64,000 nucleotides of DNA from Chitinophagaceae bacterium UBA4857 (GTDB lineage: Bacteria > Bacteroidota > Bacteroidia > Chitinophagales > Chitinophagaceae). Below the pieces are notes generated by a model that saw only the letters and a list, made by a program, of their open reading frames with translations, did no database searches and was not told the origin of the DNA. The position numbers were made by a program, and so were the translations under genes. Each line of letters opens with the position of its first letter. The first letter of the stretch is position 1. This document shows positions 50,146 to 58,300 of this stretch, one piece after another. The stretch spans positions 116,934 through 180,933 of the forward strand of contig DHEF01000001.1 of NCBI GenBank assembly GCA_002399735.1, read 5' to 3'.

Positions 50146-50820
50146 TTATTTATGCTCATACGCTGCAAACAACTTCCAAAAATGTTTTGGTTTTTTAAAA
50201 TCGAAACTGTGTTTTTTAAAGTTGTTTAGTATTAACTCTACTTTATTACCACTTATTTCGTAGCGGCCAATCGTTAATTCGGTATTGCTGCTGTATAAAC
50301 CTATTTTATGATGACATAAATGGATATTATGTTCCGTTACTTCTTCAAATACCAAAACATCGTGCTGATCATAATCGGATAAGGTTTCGTGGTGGGGGAT
50401 ATTATTATTAAAGGTTAGGGCTACCAGGTTGTTATTAGCAGTTTCGGGTAACACCAATTTGGGAAAAGCTGCCCAATCGTTAAATGCCATTTCGTGATGG
50501 CAGCACTTCATATATATATTGTCGTTAATAAAAGGGACTTCTCTTAACTGTAAGTTGATAATATGATTTTCATTATCAATTAATTTGTCACCATTGTACT
50601 TTAATATTTCATTGATAGTCAGGTTCTCGGTGATAAAATTTTCAACCGGTATGCTAAAATAATTTGCAATTTTAATAACCGTCTCAATCCGAGGCTCGGC
50701 CCGGCTTTCCTCATAAGAAGAAATATTTCCCCGACTTATTTCGAATAAATCGGCAAAAGCTTGTTGACTTAGCCCCTTAGCCGTTCTTATTTTTTTTATA
50801 TTACTGCCTATCTTGGTCAT
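50146..50820 (-). CDS. XRE-family regulator, divergent from the Psp/flotillin operon
   Basis: A 224-residue regulator. The N-terminal helix-turn-helix (about 3-62) reads IGSNIKKIRTAKGLSQQAFADLFEISRGNISSYEESRAEPRIETVIKIANYF. The C-terminal about 155 residues form an unassigned domain (YMKCCHHEMAFNDWAAFPKLVLP, DVLVFEEVTEHNIHLCHHKIGLY) with several His and Cys residues that could bind a metal or ligand. No LexA-type Ser-Lys dyad is evident. It probably represses itself and the divergent operon at the dyad 50855-50879, since both -33 boxes overlap it. Confidence 0.82.
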   Translation of the reverse strand: MTKIGSNIKKIRTAKGLSQQAFADLFEISRGNISSYEESRAEPRIETVIKIANYFSIPVENFITENLTINEILKYNGDKLIDNENHIINLQLREVPFINDNIYMKCCHHEMAFNDWAAFPKLVLPETANNNLVALTFNNNIPHHETLSDYDQHDVLVFEEVTEHNIHLCHHKIGLYSSNTELTIGRYEISGNKVELILNNFKKHSFDFKKPKHFWKLFAAYEHK

Positions 50821-50827
50821 GAGATTA

Positions 50828-50856
50828 CAAATATACGTGAAAAAAAAATTATCAAA
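50828..50856 (-). promoter_or_regulatory. promoter of the XRE regulator, TTTG-N17-TATATTTG
   Basis: Minus-strand -33 TTTG at 50856-50853 and -7 TATATTTG at 50835-50828, 17 bp apart. The -33 box overlaps the left arm of the operator dyad. The gene starts 7 bp past the -7 box. Confidence 0.7.
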
Positions 50857-50879
50857 ATTGCAAAAAATATTTGCAATTT
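50855..50879. promoter_or_regulatory. operator dyad shared by two divergent promoters
   Basis: Perfect 10-bp inverted repeat AAATTGCAAA (50855-50864) and TTTGCAATTT (50870-50879) with a 5-base spacer. Each arm overlaps the -33 box of one promoter, so one bound dimer could shut both. Confidence 0.72.
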
Positions 50880-50901
50880 GTTAAATTTTGTGCTAAATTT
50901 G
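50870..50901 (+). promoter_or_regulatory. promoter of the Psp/flotillin operon, TTTG-N20-TAAATTTG
   Basis: -33 TTTG 50870-50873 and -7 TAAATTTG 50894-50901, 20 bp apart, consensus match. The leader to the first ATG (51027) is about 120 nt and contains a GGTTCAATG stutter tract. Confidence 0.7.
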
Positions 50902-50915
50902 TTTGACAAGATTGG

Positions 50916-50962
50916 GAGGTTCTAGAAGTTCAATGTTCCAAAGGTTCAATGTTTAGAACTTA
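50916..50962. repeat. low-complexity tract of GGTTCAATGTTCCAAA type
   Basis: Reiterated AGGTTC/AAGTTCAATGTTCC units in the 5' leader of the Psp/flotillin operon. They use the same words as 37928-37982. Confidence 0.45.
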
Positions 50963-51026
50963 AAGGATTGTGAGGTTTTTAGATATGAGGAATATATAGC
51001 CGGGTTCATAAAAAAAATTAACGCCA

Positions 51027-51422
51027 ATGAATTACATAAACACGATAGAAAATTTTGCTGCACAAATTGGATGTTCCATAATTTATAAAAACGAGCAGGA
51101 GGGTATTTTAAAAATTGATAACCAACCTGACGGAATTCATAATTTAATTATAGGCATTGCACCGCCCATTTTAATTATGGAACAATACCTGTTTTCGTTT
51201 TCTACCGATAGTGTAGACATGTTTAAACAATTGTTGCAAAAAAACAGGGATATGATTCATGGTGCGTTTGTAATAAATGAAGAAGGCAACAAAGTATTAT
51301 TCCGGTACACGATGCAGTTAGAAAATATTAACCTTAACGAATTTGAAGGCGCCCTTAATTCGTTAGGCTTACTATTAAGCGAGTACTATCAACAAATTAT
51401 TAATTTTTCTAAAAACTATTAG
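51027..51422 (+). CDS. small CesT/YbjN-like protein, first gene of the Psp/flotillin set
   Basis: A 131-residue cytosolic protein with the alpha-beta layout of the YbjN/type III chaperone (CesT/Tir) superfamily: helix MNYINTIENFAAQIG, strands GILKIDNQPDGIHNLIIGIA, helix SVDMFKQLLQKNRDMIHGAFVIN, strand KVLFRYTMQLENI, C-terminal helix FEGALNSLGLLLSEYYQQII. Proteins of this fold precede PspA genes in other bacteria. It ends 2 bp before the PspA gene, so they are translated together. It is likely an adaptor or chaperone; I assign the fold by pattern only. Confidence 0.68.
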   Translation: MNYINTIENFAAQIGCSIIYKNEQEGILKIDNQPDGIHNLIIGIAPPILIMEQYLFSFSTDSVDMFKQLLQKNRDMIHGAFVINEEGNKVLFRYTMQLENINLNEFEGALNSLGLLLSEYYQQIINFSKNY

Positions 51423-51424
51423 TT

Positions 51425-52141
51425 ATGAACATATTTAAAAGAATTTTCAGAATAGGACAGGCAGAAATTCATGCGGCTGTTGAAAAAATGGAAGATCCTA
51501 TTAAAATGACGGAACAGGGTTTACGTGAATTGCGTGACGACCTTGCCGAAGCAACGGAGGCCTATGCTAAAGTGAAAGCCCTGGCTATTCGTACTGAAAA
51601 TGAACAGGCGGATTGTGCTAAAGAATCTGCAGCGTATGCTGAAAAGGCGGTGCTGATTATGCAAAAGGCGCAGAACGGCGATATAACTTTAGAAAAAGGC
51701 GAACAACTGGCAAGGGAAGCCTTATCTTTAAGACGCAAGTACGCAACCGATGCTGAGGAGTTGGGTAAGCAGGCTACAACGCATCACCAGTCAAGTAAAG
51801 AGATGTTGAAAAACATTGAAATTTTGAAAGAGAACCTGGTGAAATGGGAGAAGGAATTAAAGACCTTACGTGCCCGTGTTAAAGTAAGTAAAGCGACGCA
51901 ACAAGTAAATAAACAGCTGGCGCAAATGGATAACAATGGTACTATTGCCATGCTGGAACGGATGAAAGAGAAAGTGGAAGACCAGGAAGCACTTGCTAAA
52001 GCCTATGGCGAAATAGCACAAGAAAAAAACGATTTGAAAGAAGAGCTGAATAGTCTTTTAAACGATGATAGCTTGTCAATAGAAAAAGACCTGGATGCTA
52101 TTAAAGAAAAGCTGGGCATTGATACCAAAACTGAGAAATAA
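51425..52141 (+). CDS. pspA: PspA/IM30 (ESCRT-III-like) membrane-stress protein
   Basis: A 238-residue coiled-coil protein of the PspA/Vipp1/IM30 family, which binds and repairs the inner membrane. Signatures are the amphipathic N-terminal helix MNIFKRIFRIGQAEIHAAVEKMEDPIKMTEQGLRELRDDLAEATEAYAKVKA and long alpha-helical coils to about residue 210 (KMKEKVEDQEALAKAYGEI). It ends in an acidic helix (SIEKDLDAIKEKLGI). No PspF-type regulator, PspB or PspC is present. It is embedded in one operon with an OB-fold membrane protein, a flotillin and a giant AAA+ protein. Confidence 0.9.
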   Translation: MNIFKRIFRIGQAEIHAAVEKMEDPIKMTEQGLRELRDDLAEATEAYAKVKALAIRTENEQADCAKESAAYAEKAVLIMQKAQNGDITLEKGEQLAREALSLRRKYATDAEELGKQATTHHQSSKEMLKNIEILKENLVKWEKELKTLRARVKVSKATQQVNKQLAQMDNNGTIAMLERMKEKVEDQEALAKAYGEIAQEKNDLKEELNSLLNDDSLSIEKDLDAIKEKLGIDTKTEK

Positions 52142-52144
52142 AAC

Positions 52145-52828
52145 ATGGCCGATTTTTTAAATTTTTTATTTTATCCGCTGTCAAACGCAATAATGACCAT
52201 ACTTACAGGCATTACTGCCTTGTATTGGATATTTACTTTTATTGCCGGCGATTTTTTAGGCGACATGGATGTGGACGTTGATGTAGATGCGGATGGCGGC
52301 GCTGATTATGATACCGATACAGAGGCTGATATAAAAGGTGAGGGTACCGAAAAATCGTTTTTTACAAAAGCCATGGAATACATAAATGTGGGTAAAGTAC
52401 CATTCATGGTAGTGTACAGCACTTTTAAATTTTTGGCCTGGATTTTAACCTTGGTGTCATCATTAATATTAGGCACGGCGGCATGGGGCTGGCGGTCGGC
52501 ATTGTTACTTATTCCAATTTTTATTATCACATTTTTTATAACAAGGTTTGCAACAAAACCATTGGTAAAATTGTACCGTGTAATGGGCTATAATGGCGAA
52601 GATAAACATGACTTATTGGGACGCATTGCCAAAATGCGATCAACCATCAGTGGCGAAAAAATTGGTGCCGCCGAGCTGGTTATTAACCGTGATGTTATAC
52701 GTATTAATGTAAAAAGTAAAAGCGGTAACATAATAAATTATAACGATGATGTAATGATTGCATCCGAATCACCCGATAAACGTTATTATTATGTGGTGCC
52801 AGAAATAACCGTAGATAACGTGGTGTAA
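52145..52828 (+). CDS. YqiJ-like membrane protein with OB-fold tail
   Basis: A 227-residue inner-membrane protein. The first helix LSNAIMTILTGITALYWIFTFIAG is followed by an acidic loop (DMDVDVDVDADGGADYDTDTEAD). Two more helices (MVVYSTFKFLAWILTLVSSLI, ALLLIPIFIITFFITRFATK) come next, then a C-terminal soluble domain with ELVINRDVIRINVKSKSGNIINYNDDVMI, an OB-fold like those of NfeD and YqiJ (DUF1449). Such proteins partner with flotillins, and here the next gene is a flotillin. It starts 3 bp after the PspA stop codon. Confidence 0.82.
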   Translation: MADFLNFLFYPLSNAIMTILTGITALYWIFTFIAGDFLGDMDVDVDVDADGGADYDTDTEADIKGEGTEKSFFTKAMEYINVGKVPFMVVYSTFKFLAWILTLVSSLILGTAAWGWRSALLLIPIFIITFFITRFATKPLVKLYRVMGYNGEDKHDLLGRIAKMRSTISGEKIGAAELVINRDVIRINVKSKSGNIINYNDDVMIASESPDKRYYYVVPEITVDNVV

Positions 52829-52888
52829 TACCTTAAAACAAAAGAAAAATGATTGTATATAAAACTAACTTAATTATCAAAAACATTT

Positions 52889-52980
52889 TTAAGTCGGCTG
52901 CATTACTACTATCATCGTCTGTTGTGTCACTCACTTGTACGTTCGGTAATGTTATTCGGCAATTTGCAAAAACCATAACA
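52889..52980 (+). repeat. family A repeat inside the Psp/flotillin operon
   Basis: AAGTCGGCTGCATTACTACTATCATCGTC, mutated core TTGTGTCAC (52922-52931), then ACTTGTACGTTCGGTAATGTTATTCGGC. It fills the 248-bp gap before the flotillin gene. Confidence 0.7.
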
Positions 52981-53076
52981 TTTATAGTAAAAGCCTGAGG
53001 GGTATAGTGCACAGCTATTATCCTGAAACAAATAACCAATAACAATTTTTACAAAAACAAACAATTTTAAACACTT

Positions 53077-55119
53077 ATGGGAATTTTTGATGCATTGGGT
53101 GGAGTAACCCTTTTAATCATTGGCGGTGTATTTTTCTTTATTGTAATTTTTCTGTTTGCCCTGGCAACATTTTACAAAAAAATACCGCAGGGTAAAGCAA
53201 TAGTACGTACCGGTGTTGGTGGCGGTAAAGTAGCTTTTAATAAAGGTATGTATGTAATTCCCATTTTACACAAAATGGAAATTATGGATATATCGGTAAA
53301 AAAATTACAAATTGATCGTATGGAAAATGACGGTCTTATTTGTAAGGATAATATACGGGCCGATATTAAAGTGGCATTTTTTGTGCGGGTTAATAAAAGT
53401 ATTGATGATGTTTTAAACGTAGCACAAATTATAGGTACCGAACGTGCGAGTGATGTAGAAACCTTACGCAATTTGTTTGAAGCAAAATTTTCGGAGGCGT
53501 TAAAAACCGTTGGTAAAAAGTTTGATTTTATTGAACTATATGAAGCCCGCCGCGAATTTAGAACCGAAATTCTGGATATAATTGGTACCGATCTGAATGG
53601 TTATATTTTGGACGACTGTGCGATTGACTATCTGGAACAAACTGAAATCAGGTTTTTAAGTGCACAAAACATTTTAGACTCGCAGGGTATTAAAAAAATT
53701 ACCGAGTTAACGGCCGAGCAAAATGTAAAAGCCAACCTTATTAAACGTGAGGAAGAAAAAACAATTAAGAAGCAAAATGTAGAAGCCCGTGAAGCTATAC
53801 TGGAACTTGACAGGCAAATGGCGGAGAAAGAAGAAAAGCAAAAACGTGAAATTGACAACATACGTGCCCGTGAGGAAGCCGAAATAGTAAAAGTGAGGGA
53901 AGAAGAAAGGTTGAAAGCGCAAACGGTAAAAATACAAACAGATGAATCGCTGGCAGTACAGGAAGAAAATAAATTACGCCAGATAATTATAGCAGAAAAA
54001 AACAAGCAACGTACCGATGCTGTAGAAACTGAGCGTGTAGAAAAAGACCGTGAGTTGGAAAGAACAGAAAGGGAGAAGATTGTTACCCTTGCTCAAATTG
54101 AGAAAGAAAAAAATATTGAGGTAGAGAAAAAGAACATACAGGATGTAATTAAGGAAAGAGTGAAGTTAGAAAAAGGTGTGGTAGAAGAGCAGCAAGGTGT
54201 GAAAGATCTGGAAGCGTTCCGTACTGCTGATCGTGAAAAAACTGTTGGCTTAACCGAAGCAAGCCGCCAGGCAGAAGAGAAATTAATATTTACGGTTAAA
54301 TCGGCCGAGGCTGAAAAAAGAGCAGCGGAAGAAAAAGCCAAACAATTAATTATTGATGCGGAGGCTAAAAAAGAAGCAGCTAACAAACAAGCGGAAGCCC
54401 GTAAAATTTTAGCAGAGGCTCAAGCCCGTGAAGAAGCAACCTTAGGCTTATCGGAAGCCGAAGTAATGATAGCAAAAGCCGAGGCAACAGAAAGGCAAGG
54501 TACTATTGATGCAACTGTAATTGAAAAAATTGCCGAAGCAAAACGTAAAGAAGGTTTAGCACAAGCCGAGGTTACCAAAGAAAAAGCATTAGCAGAAGCT
54601 GTTGGTATTGAAGAAAAAGCCGAAGCCATGAAAAAACTGGATGCAGTTGGTAAGGACCACGAAGAGTTTAAATTGTTGTTGCAAAAAGAAAGAGATATTG
54701 CTTTAGCGCAAATTAATATTCAGAAAGATATTGCCGATGCACAGGCTGATGTATTAGGTAGTGCATTAAAAACTGCCAATATTGATATTGTGGGTGGTGA
54801 AACCATGTTCTTCCAGAATATTGTAAACCAAATATCAAATGCTAAAGGATTTGACAGGTTGATTAACGAAAGCGAAAATGCTACCCAAATTAAAACCGCT
54901 TTATTAGGCGATGGTAGTAATCCCGGTGATTTGATGGAACGCATTAGAAACTTTGCGGATAAGTATAATGTTTCTACCAACGATTTAAAAAACCTGACAA
55001 TCTCCAGCATATTATTAAAAATGCAACAGAATAGTACAGACAGTGACAGGCCTACTTTATTGAACCTTGCAAATTTGGCAAGTAGTTTGGGCTTGTCTAA
55101 TAAAAAGTTGAACGGATAA
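53077..55119 (+). CDS. flotillin-family (SPFH) protein
   Basis: A 680-residue membrane-domain scaffold. The N-terminal helix GVTLLIIGGVFFFIVIFLFALATFY (about 8-32) is followed by an SPFH domain (about 35-240: IPQGKAIVRTGVGGGKVAFNKGMYV, VAFFVRVNKSIDDVLNVAQIIG, YILDDCAIDYLEQTE). A very long charged coiled coil comes next (about 230-560, rich in Glu, Lys, Arg, Ala), ending with AEAEA-type repeats (LAEAQAREEATLGLSEAEVMIAKAEA). A C-terminal domain (to 680) has GGETMFFQNIVNQIS. It is longer than E. coli YqiK (about 550). It probably works with the YqiJ-like gene upstream. Confidence 0.92.
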   Translation: MGIFDALGGVTLLIIGGVFFFIVIFLFALATFYKKIPQGKAIVRTGVGGGKVAFNKGMYVIPILHKMEIMDISVKKLQIDRMENDGLICKDNIRADIKVAFFVRVNKSIDDVLNVAQIIGTERASDVETLRNLFEAKFSEALKTVGKKFDFIELYEARREFRTEILDIIGTDLNGYILDDCAIDYLEQTEIRFLSAQNILDSQGIKKITELTAEQNVKANLIKREEEKTIKKQNVEAREAILELDRQMAEKEEKQKREIDNIRAREEAEIVKVREEERLKAQTVKIQTDESLAVQEENKLRQIIIAEKNKQRTDAVETERVEKDRELERTEREKIVTLAQIEKEKNIEVEKKNIQDVIKERVKLEKGVVEEQQGVKDLEAFRTADREKTVGLTEASRQAEEKLIFTVKSAEAEKRAAEEKAKQLIIDAEAKKEAANKQAEARKILAEAQAREEATLGLSEAEVMIAKAEATERQGTIDATVIEKIAEAKRKEGLAQAEVTKEKALAEAVGIEEKAEAMKKLDAVGKDHEEFKLLLQKERDIALAQINIQKDIADAQADVLGSALKTANIDIVGGETMFFQNIVNQISNAKGFDRLINESENATQIKTALLGDGSNPGDLMERIRNFADKYNVSTNDLKNLTISSILLKMQQNSTDSDRPTLLNLANLASSLGLSNKKLNG

Positions 55120-55167
55120 AAACAGGTATGAAGATTGTTTAGTTGATATAGGAGTACATGTGGTAAC

Positions 55168-55297
55168 ATGATGTTGAATAGAATTGGTGCAGCACCGCCG
55201 ATGTATCGGGGTGCACCTTGCACAAGGTTGAGTAAAGTTACAGGTGCACAAGAGTGCGACGCAAGGGATGATGAATAGTATTACTGCAGCCGGGTAC
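55168..55297 (-). repeat. family A repeat, expanded
   Basis: The minus strand reads ACCCGGCTGCAGTAATACTATTCATCATC, core TTGCGTCGCACTCTTGTGC (plus 55254-55264), then a 60-bp insert with the dyad GGTGCA...TGCACC, ending TATTCAACATCATG. It fills most of the 266-bp gap between the flotillin and giant AAA+ genes. Confidence 0.7.
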
Positions 55298-55385
55298 AAA
55301 ATAATAACTAAATAATCTGTTGATTTTTTTTTTTTAACGTAAGAATTTTATCACACGCTGGTTAGCGGGATGGGGGGATTACTTC

Positions 55386-58300
55386 ATGGCAGTTACAGAA
55401 CAAAATATTACGGCATCGTTGGATTCGGGTACATATGAAATAATTCGCAATAGGTTAAACGAACAAAAAGTTAACCTGTCCGAAAGGTTAAACAAATTAA
55501 ATACAGCCCGAAAAGAAATATTTAATACTACGGGGTTTGCGTTAATAGCCAACCAACGTATTACAACCGAAAACAATGGTGTAGCCCGTGGCATTATTGC
55601 CTTTGGCGAGTTATGTATTTTTGGTTACAATGTACACTTTGGTTTGCGTGAAGCTATACAGCTTAGCGATGTATTTAGTGTATATCGGTTTACTGATAAT
55701 CATTTTGAACCGCAGCCGCTTACTTTAATTAATGATGAAAGTTTTGTAACCGACTTTACCAATCTTTATAAGTATTACCGCGATTCTATTTTTGCAAAAT
55801 TCACCCGTACAGAAAATTACCTGTACATGATTTTTCAAACCAGCAAAAATCCCAGCGACTGTAAAGCTTTTAAATGGTTGATTAAAGATGGTAAGCTGCA
55901 TTATATTGATGACAGAAGTATACATGAAGTAAAACGTGTTAATCAGCATGATTTTGAATGGATAAAAACCGGATTGGAAAATCGTAAGCTGGGTAAGTAT
56001 CCACATGTATCTATACTGGATAAAGTATTTATTGAAGCCACAAACGGCGACATTACTTTTAAAATTGAAAATAATACGGATACAGGTCGAGGTATTTATG
56101 CTGAACCTGTAAGCAGTAAGGATCAGCAACTGGATGATGCCGAATATCATTATGCCGATTTAGGCAACCTGATTGCATTGAAAATAAAACCTTATCAGGA
56201 AGACTACCGTACTTATATTTTTAATGTGCGTACTAAAGAAGTAGTGCCCATTAAAATGTTGTTGGATGCGGGTATTTTATTGCCCGATAATCAGGGTATT
56301 ATTTTCCCCAATGGTTATTACCTGCAAAATGGTACGCATAAAATATTTGAGTCAAACATATCGCAGCTTGATTTTATCCGCAGCGTAGCTTCGCCTAACG
56401 GCGAAGACTTTTTATATGTTTTTTACCAGAGTGGTAGTAATACCTATGTGTTAATGTCGTACAATGTTATTATGCAACAGGTGGAAACGCCCATTGTGTG
56501 TAATGGCTTCACGGTGTTTAATGACGGTAAGTTAATTTATTTCCGTACGGAAAATGAAGCGGTGCGGCATCATCAGGTGCAAATATGGCAAACGCCATAC
56601 TCTGCTGTACTTACAGAAAATACAGCCATGAAAGATAATGTGCTGTATAAAATTGGCAATAAGGATATTGTTAGTGCCATGTCTGAAAGTCAGGAAGTAA
56701 TACAGTTGTTAACCAAGGAAGATTCTTATGAAGGACTTTACGAGGATATAGTTAAAAAAACGGGCGACATAATTGATTCCTATTTCTGGATTCGTGATGC
56801 GGAAACTTTTGAATTATCTAACCCGTTATTGCAAATAAATGAAATAGCCAATACGGCTATTGATGAGTTTGTAAAAGTACAAACGCAACGGCAGCATGCC
56901 CGTGATATTTTAAAAGCCATGCAGGCCCGGGTAGATGATTTGGTGTTGGAGGTGAAACATGCCGTAATTGAATCGTTAGATCAGTTGGTGGGCTTGTTGT
57001 CAAAAACAAGACAAACACAAGGCGCCGTAATTGATTTACTGAATGTAAAATATATTGATACGGCTGCGGTTGATGAATTGAAGGAAACTTTGTTGGGTTA
57101 CAATGCTCAGTTGTCGCAGGATACTATTAATTTCTTATTACGGGAAGAAGCTTTAAAGCCATACGAAGATAAAGTTGCCTTACAGAAACAGGCAGTTACC
57201 GGTGTAACCAAAGTAATAGATGCACAGGTTATTGACGAAGCAGTAAAAGCGATTGGTGTTGAGTTGGAAATGCTGATTGGTATTTTAAATAGCCTGAAGA
57301 TTGATGATACAACACAAACCACTCGTATCATAGAAAAAATATCGGTCATCTTTTCTTCTTTAAACGAAGTAAAAGCCGATTTACAACGTACCATTACCAG
57401 TTTACGTAGTAAAGAAGCTACAGGCGAGTTTCATGCACAACTTACTTTGTTGGAGCAAAGCATTGTAAACTTTCTCGATCTTTCTACCAGCCCTGAAAAA
57501 TGCGAAGATTGTTTAACTAAAATAAGTGTACAGGTAGAAGAGTTGGAAAGTCGCTTTGCAGACTTTGATGAATTTGTGTTGAAAATAGCCGACAAGCGAG
57601 ACGAAGTAATAAAAGCATTTAGCAGTAAAAGGGAAATGCTGGTAGCGCAAATTAATAAGCGTACTACTTCGCTGGAGCAAATTGGTCTGCGTATTTTAAA
57701 AAACATCGAAAATAAAGCACAAACTTTTGATAATAAAGAAAGTATTTACGCTTTCTTTTCTACGGATTTAATGATTGATAAAGTTCGCAATTTAGTGGAC
57801 GAACTTAAAACCCTAGGCGATGTGGGTAAGGCTGAAAACCTGGAGAACCTGGTGAAGGTAGCACAGGAGGAAGCTTTACGACAACTGAAAGATAAAACCG
57901 AATTGTTTGTTGACGGGCAGAATATTATTTCGCTTGGCAACTATAAATTTACGGTTAATAAACAAGCTTTAAATCTTACCATTGTTCGCCGTAACGAAAA
58001 ACTGTTTTACCATTTAATTGGTACTGCTTTTTATAAAGAAGTTGAAAATGATTTGTTGTACCAACACAAAGACAGTTGGGAGCAGGAAATTATTTCAGAG
58101 AACAGAGAAGTATATCGTTCGGAGTATTTAGCCTATCAGGCATTTCAGGAAAGTTTTTTACATAACAATACTTGGAATTACGAGGCCTTTATTACCGAAC
58201 GTACAGAAAAAGATTATGCGGCCGGTTACCTGAAAGGGGTTCACAATGCCGATGCATTGCTTATATACAAACAACTACAAAATCTAAAAGACGAATTAGG

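Noticed and set aside
53628..54629. Ser/Ala/Phe-rich minus-strand frames in the flotillin gene
   Set aside because: Complement of the Glu/Lys/Ala-rich coiled coil, a well-known source of false frames.
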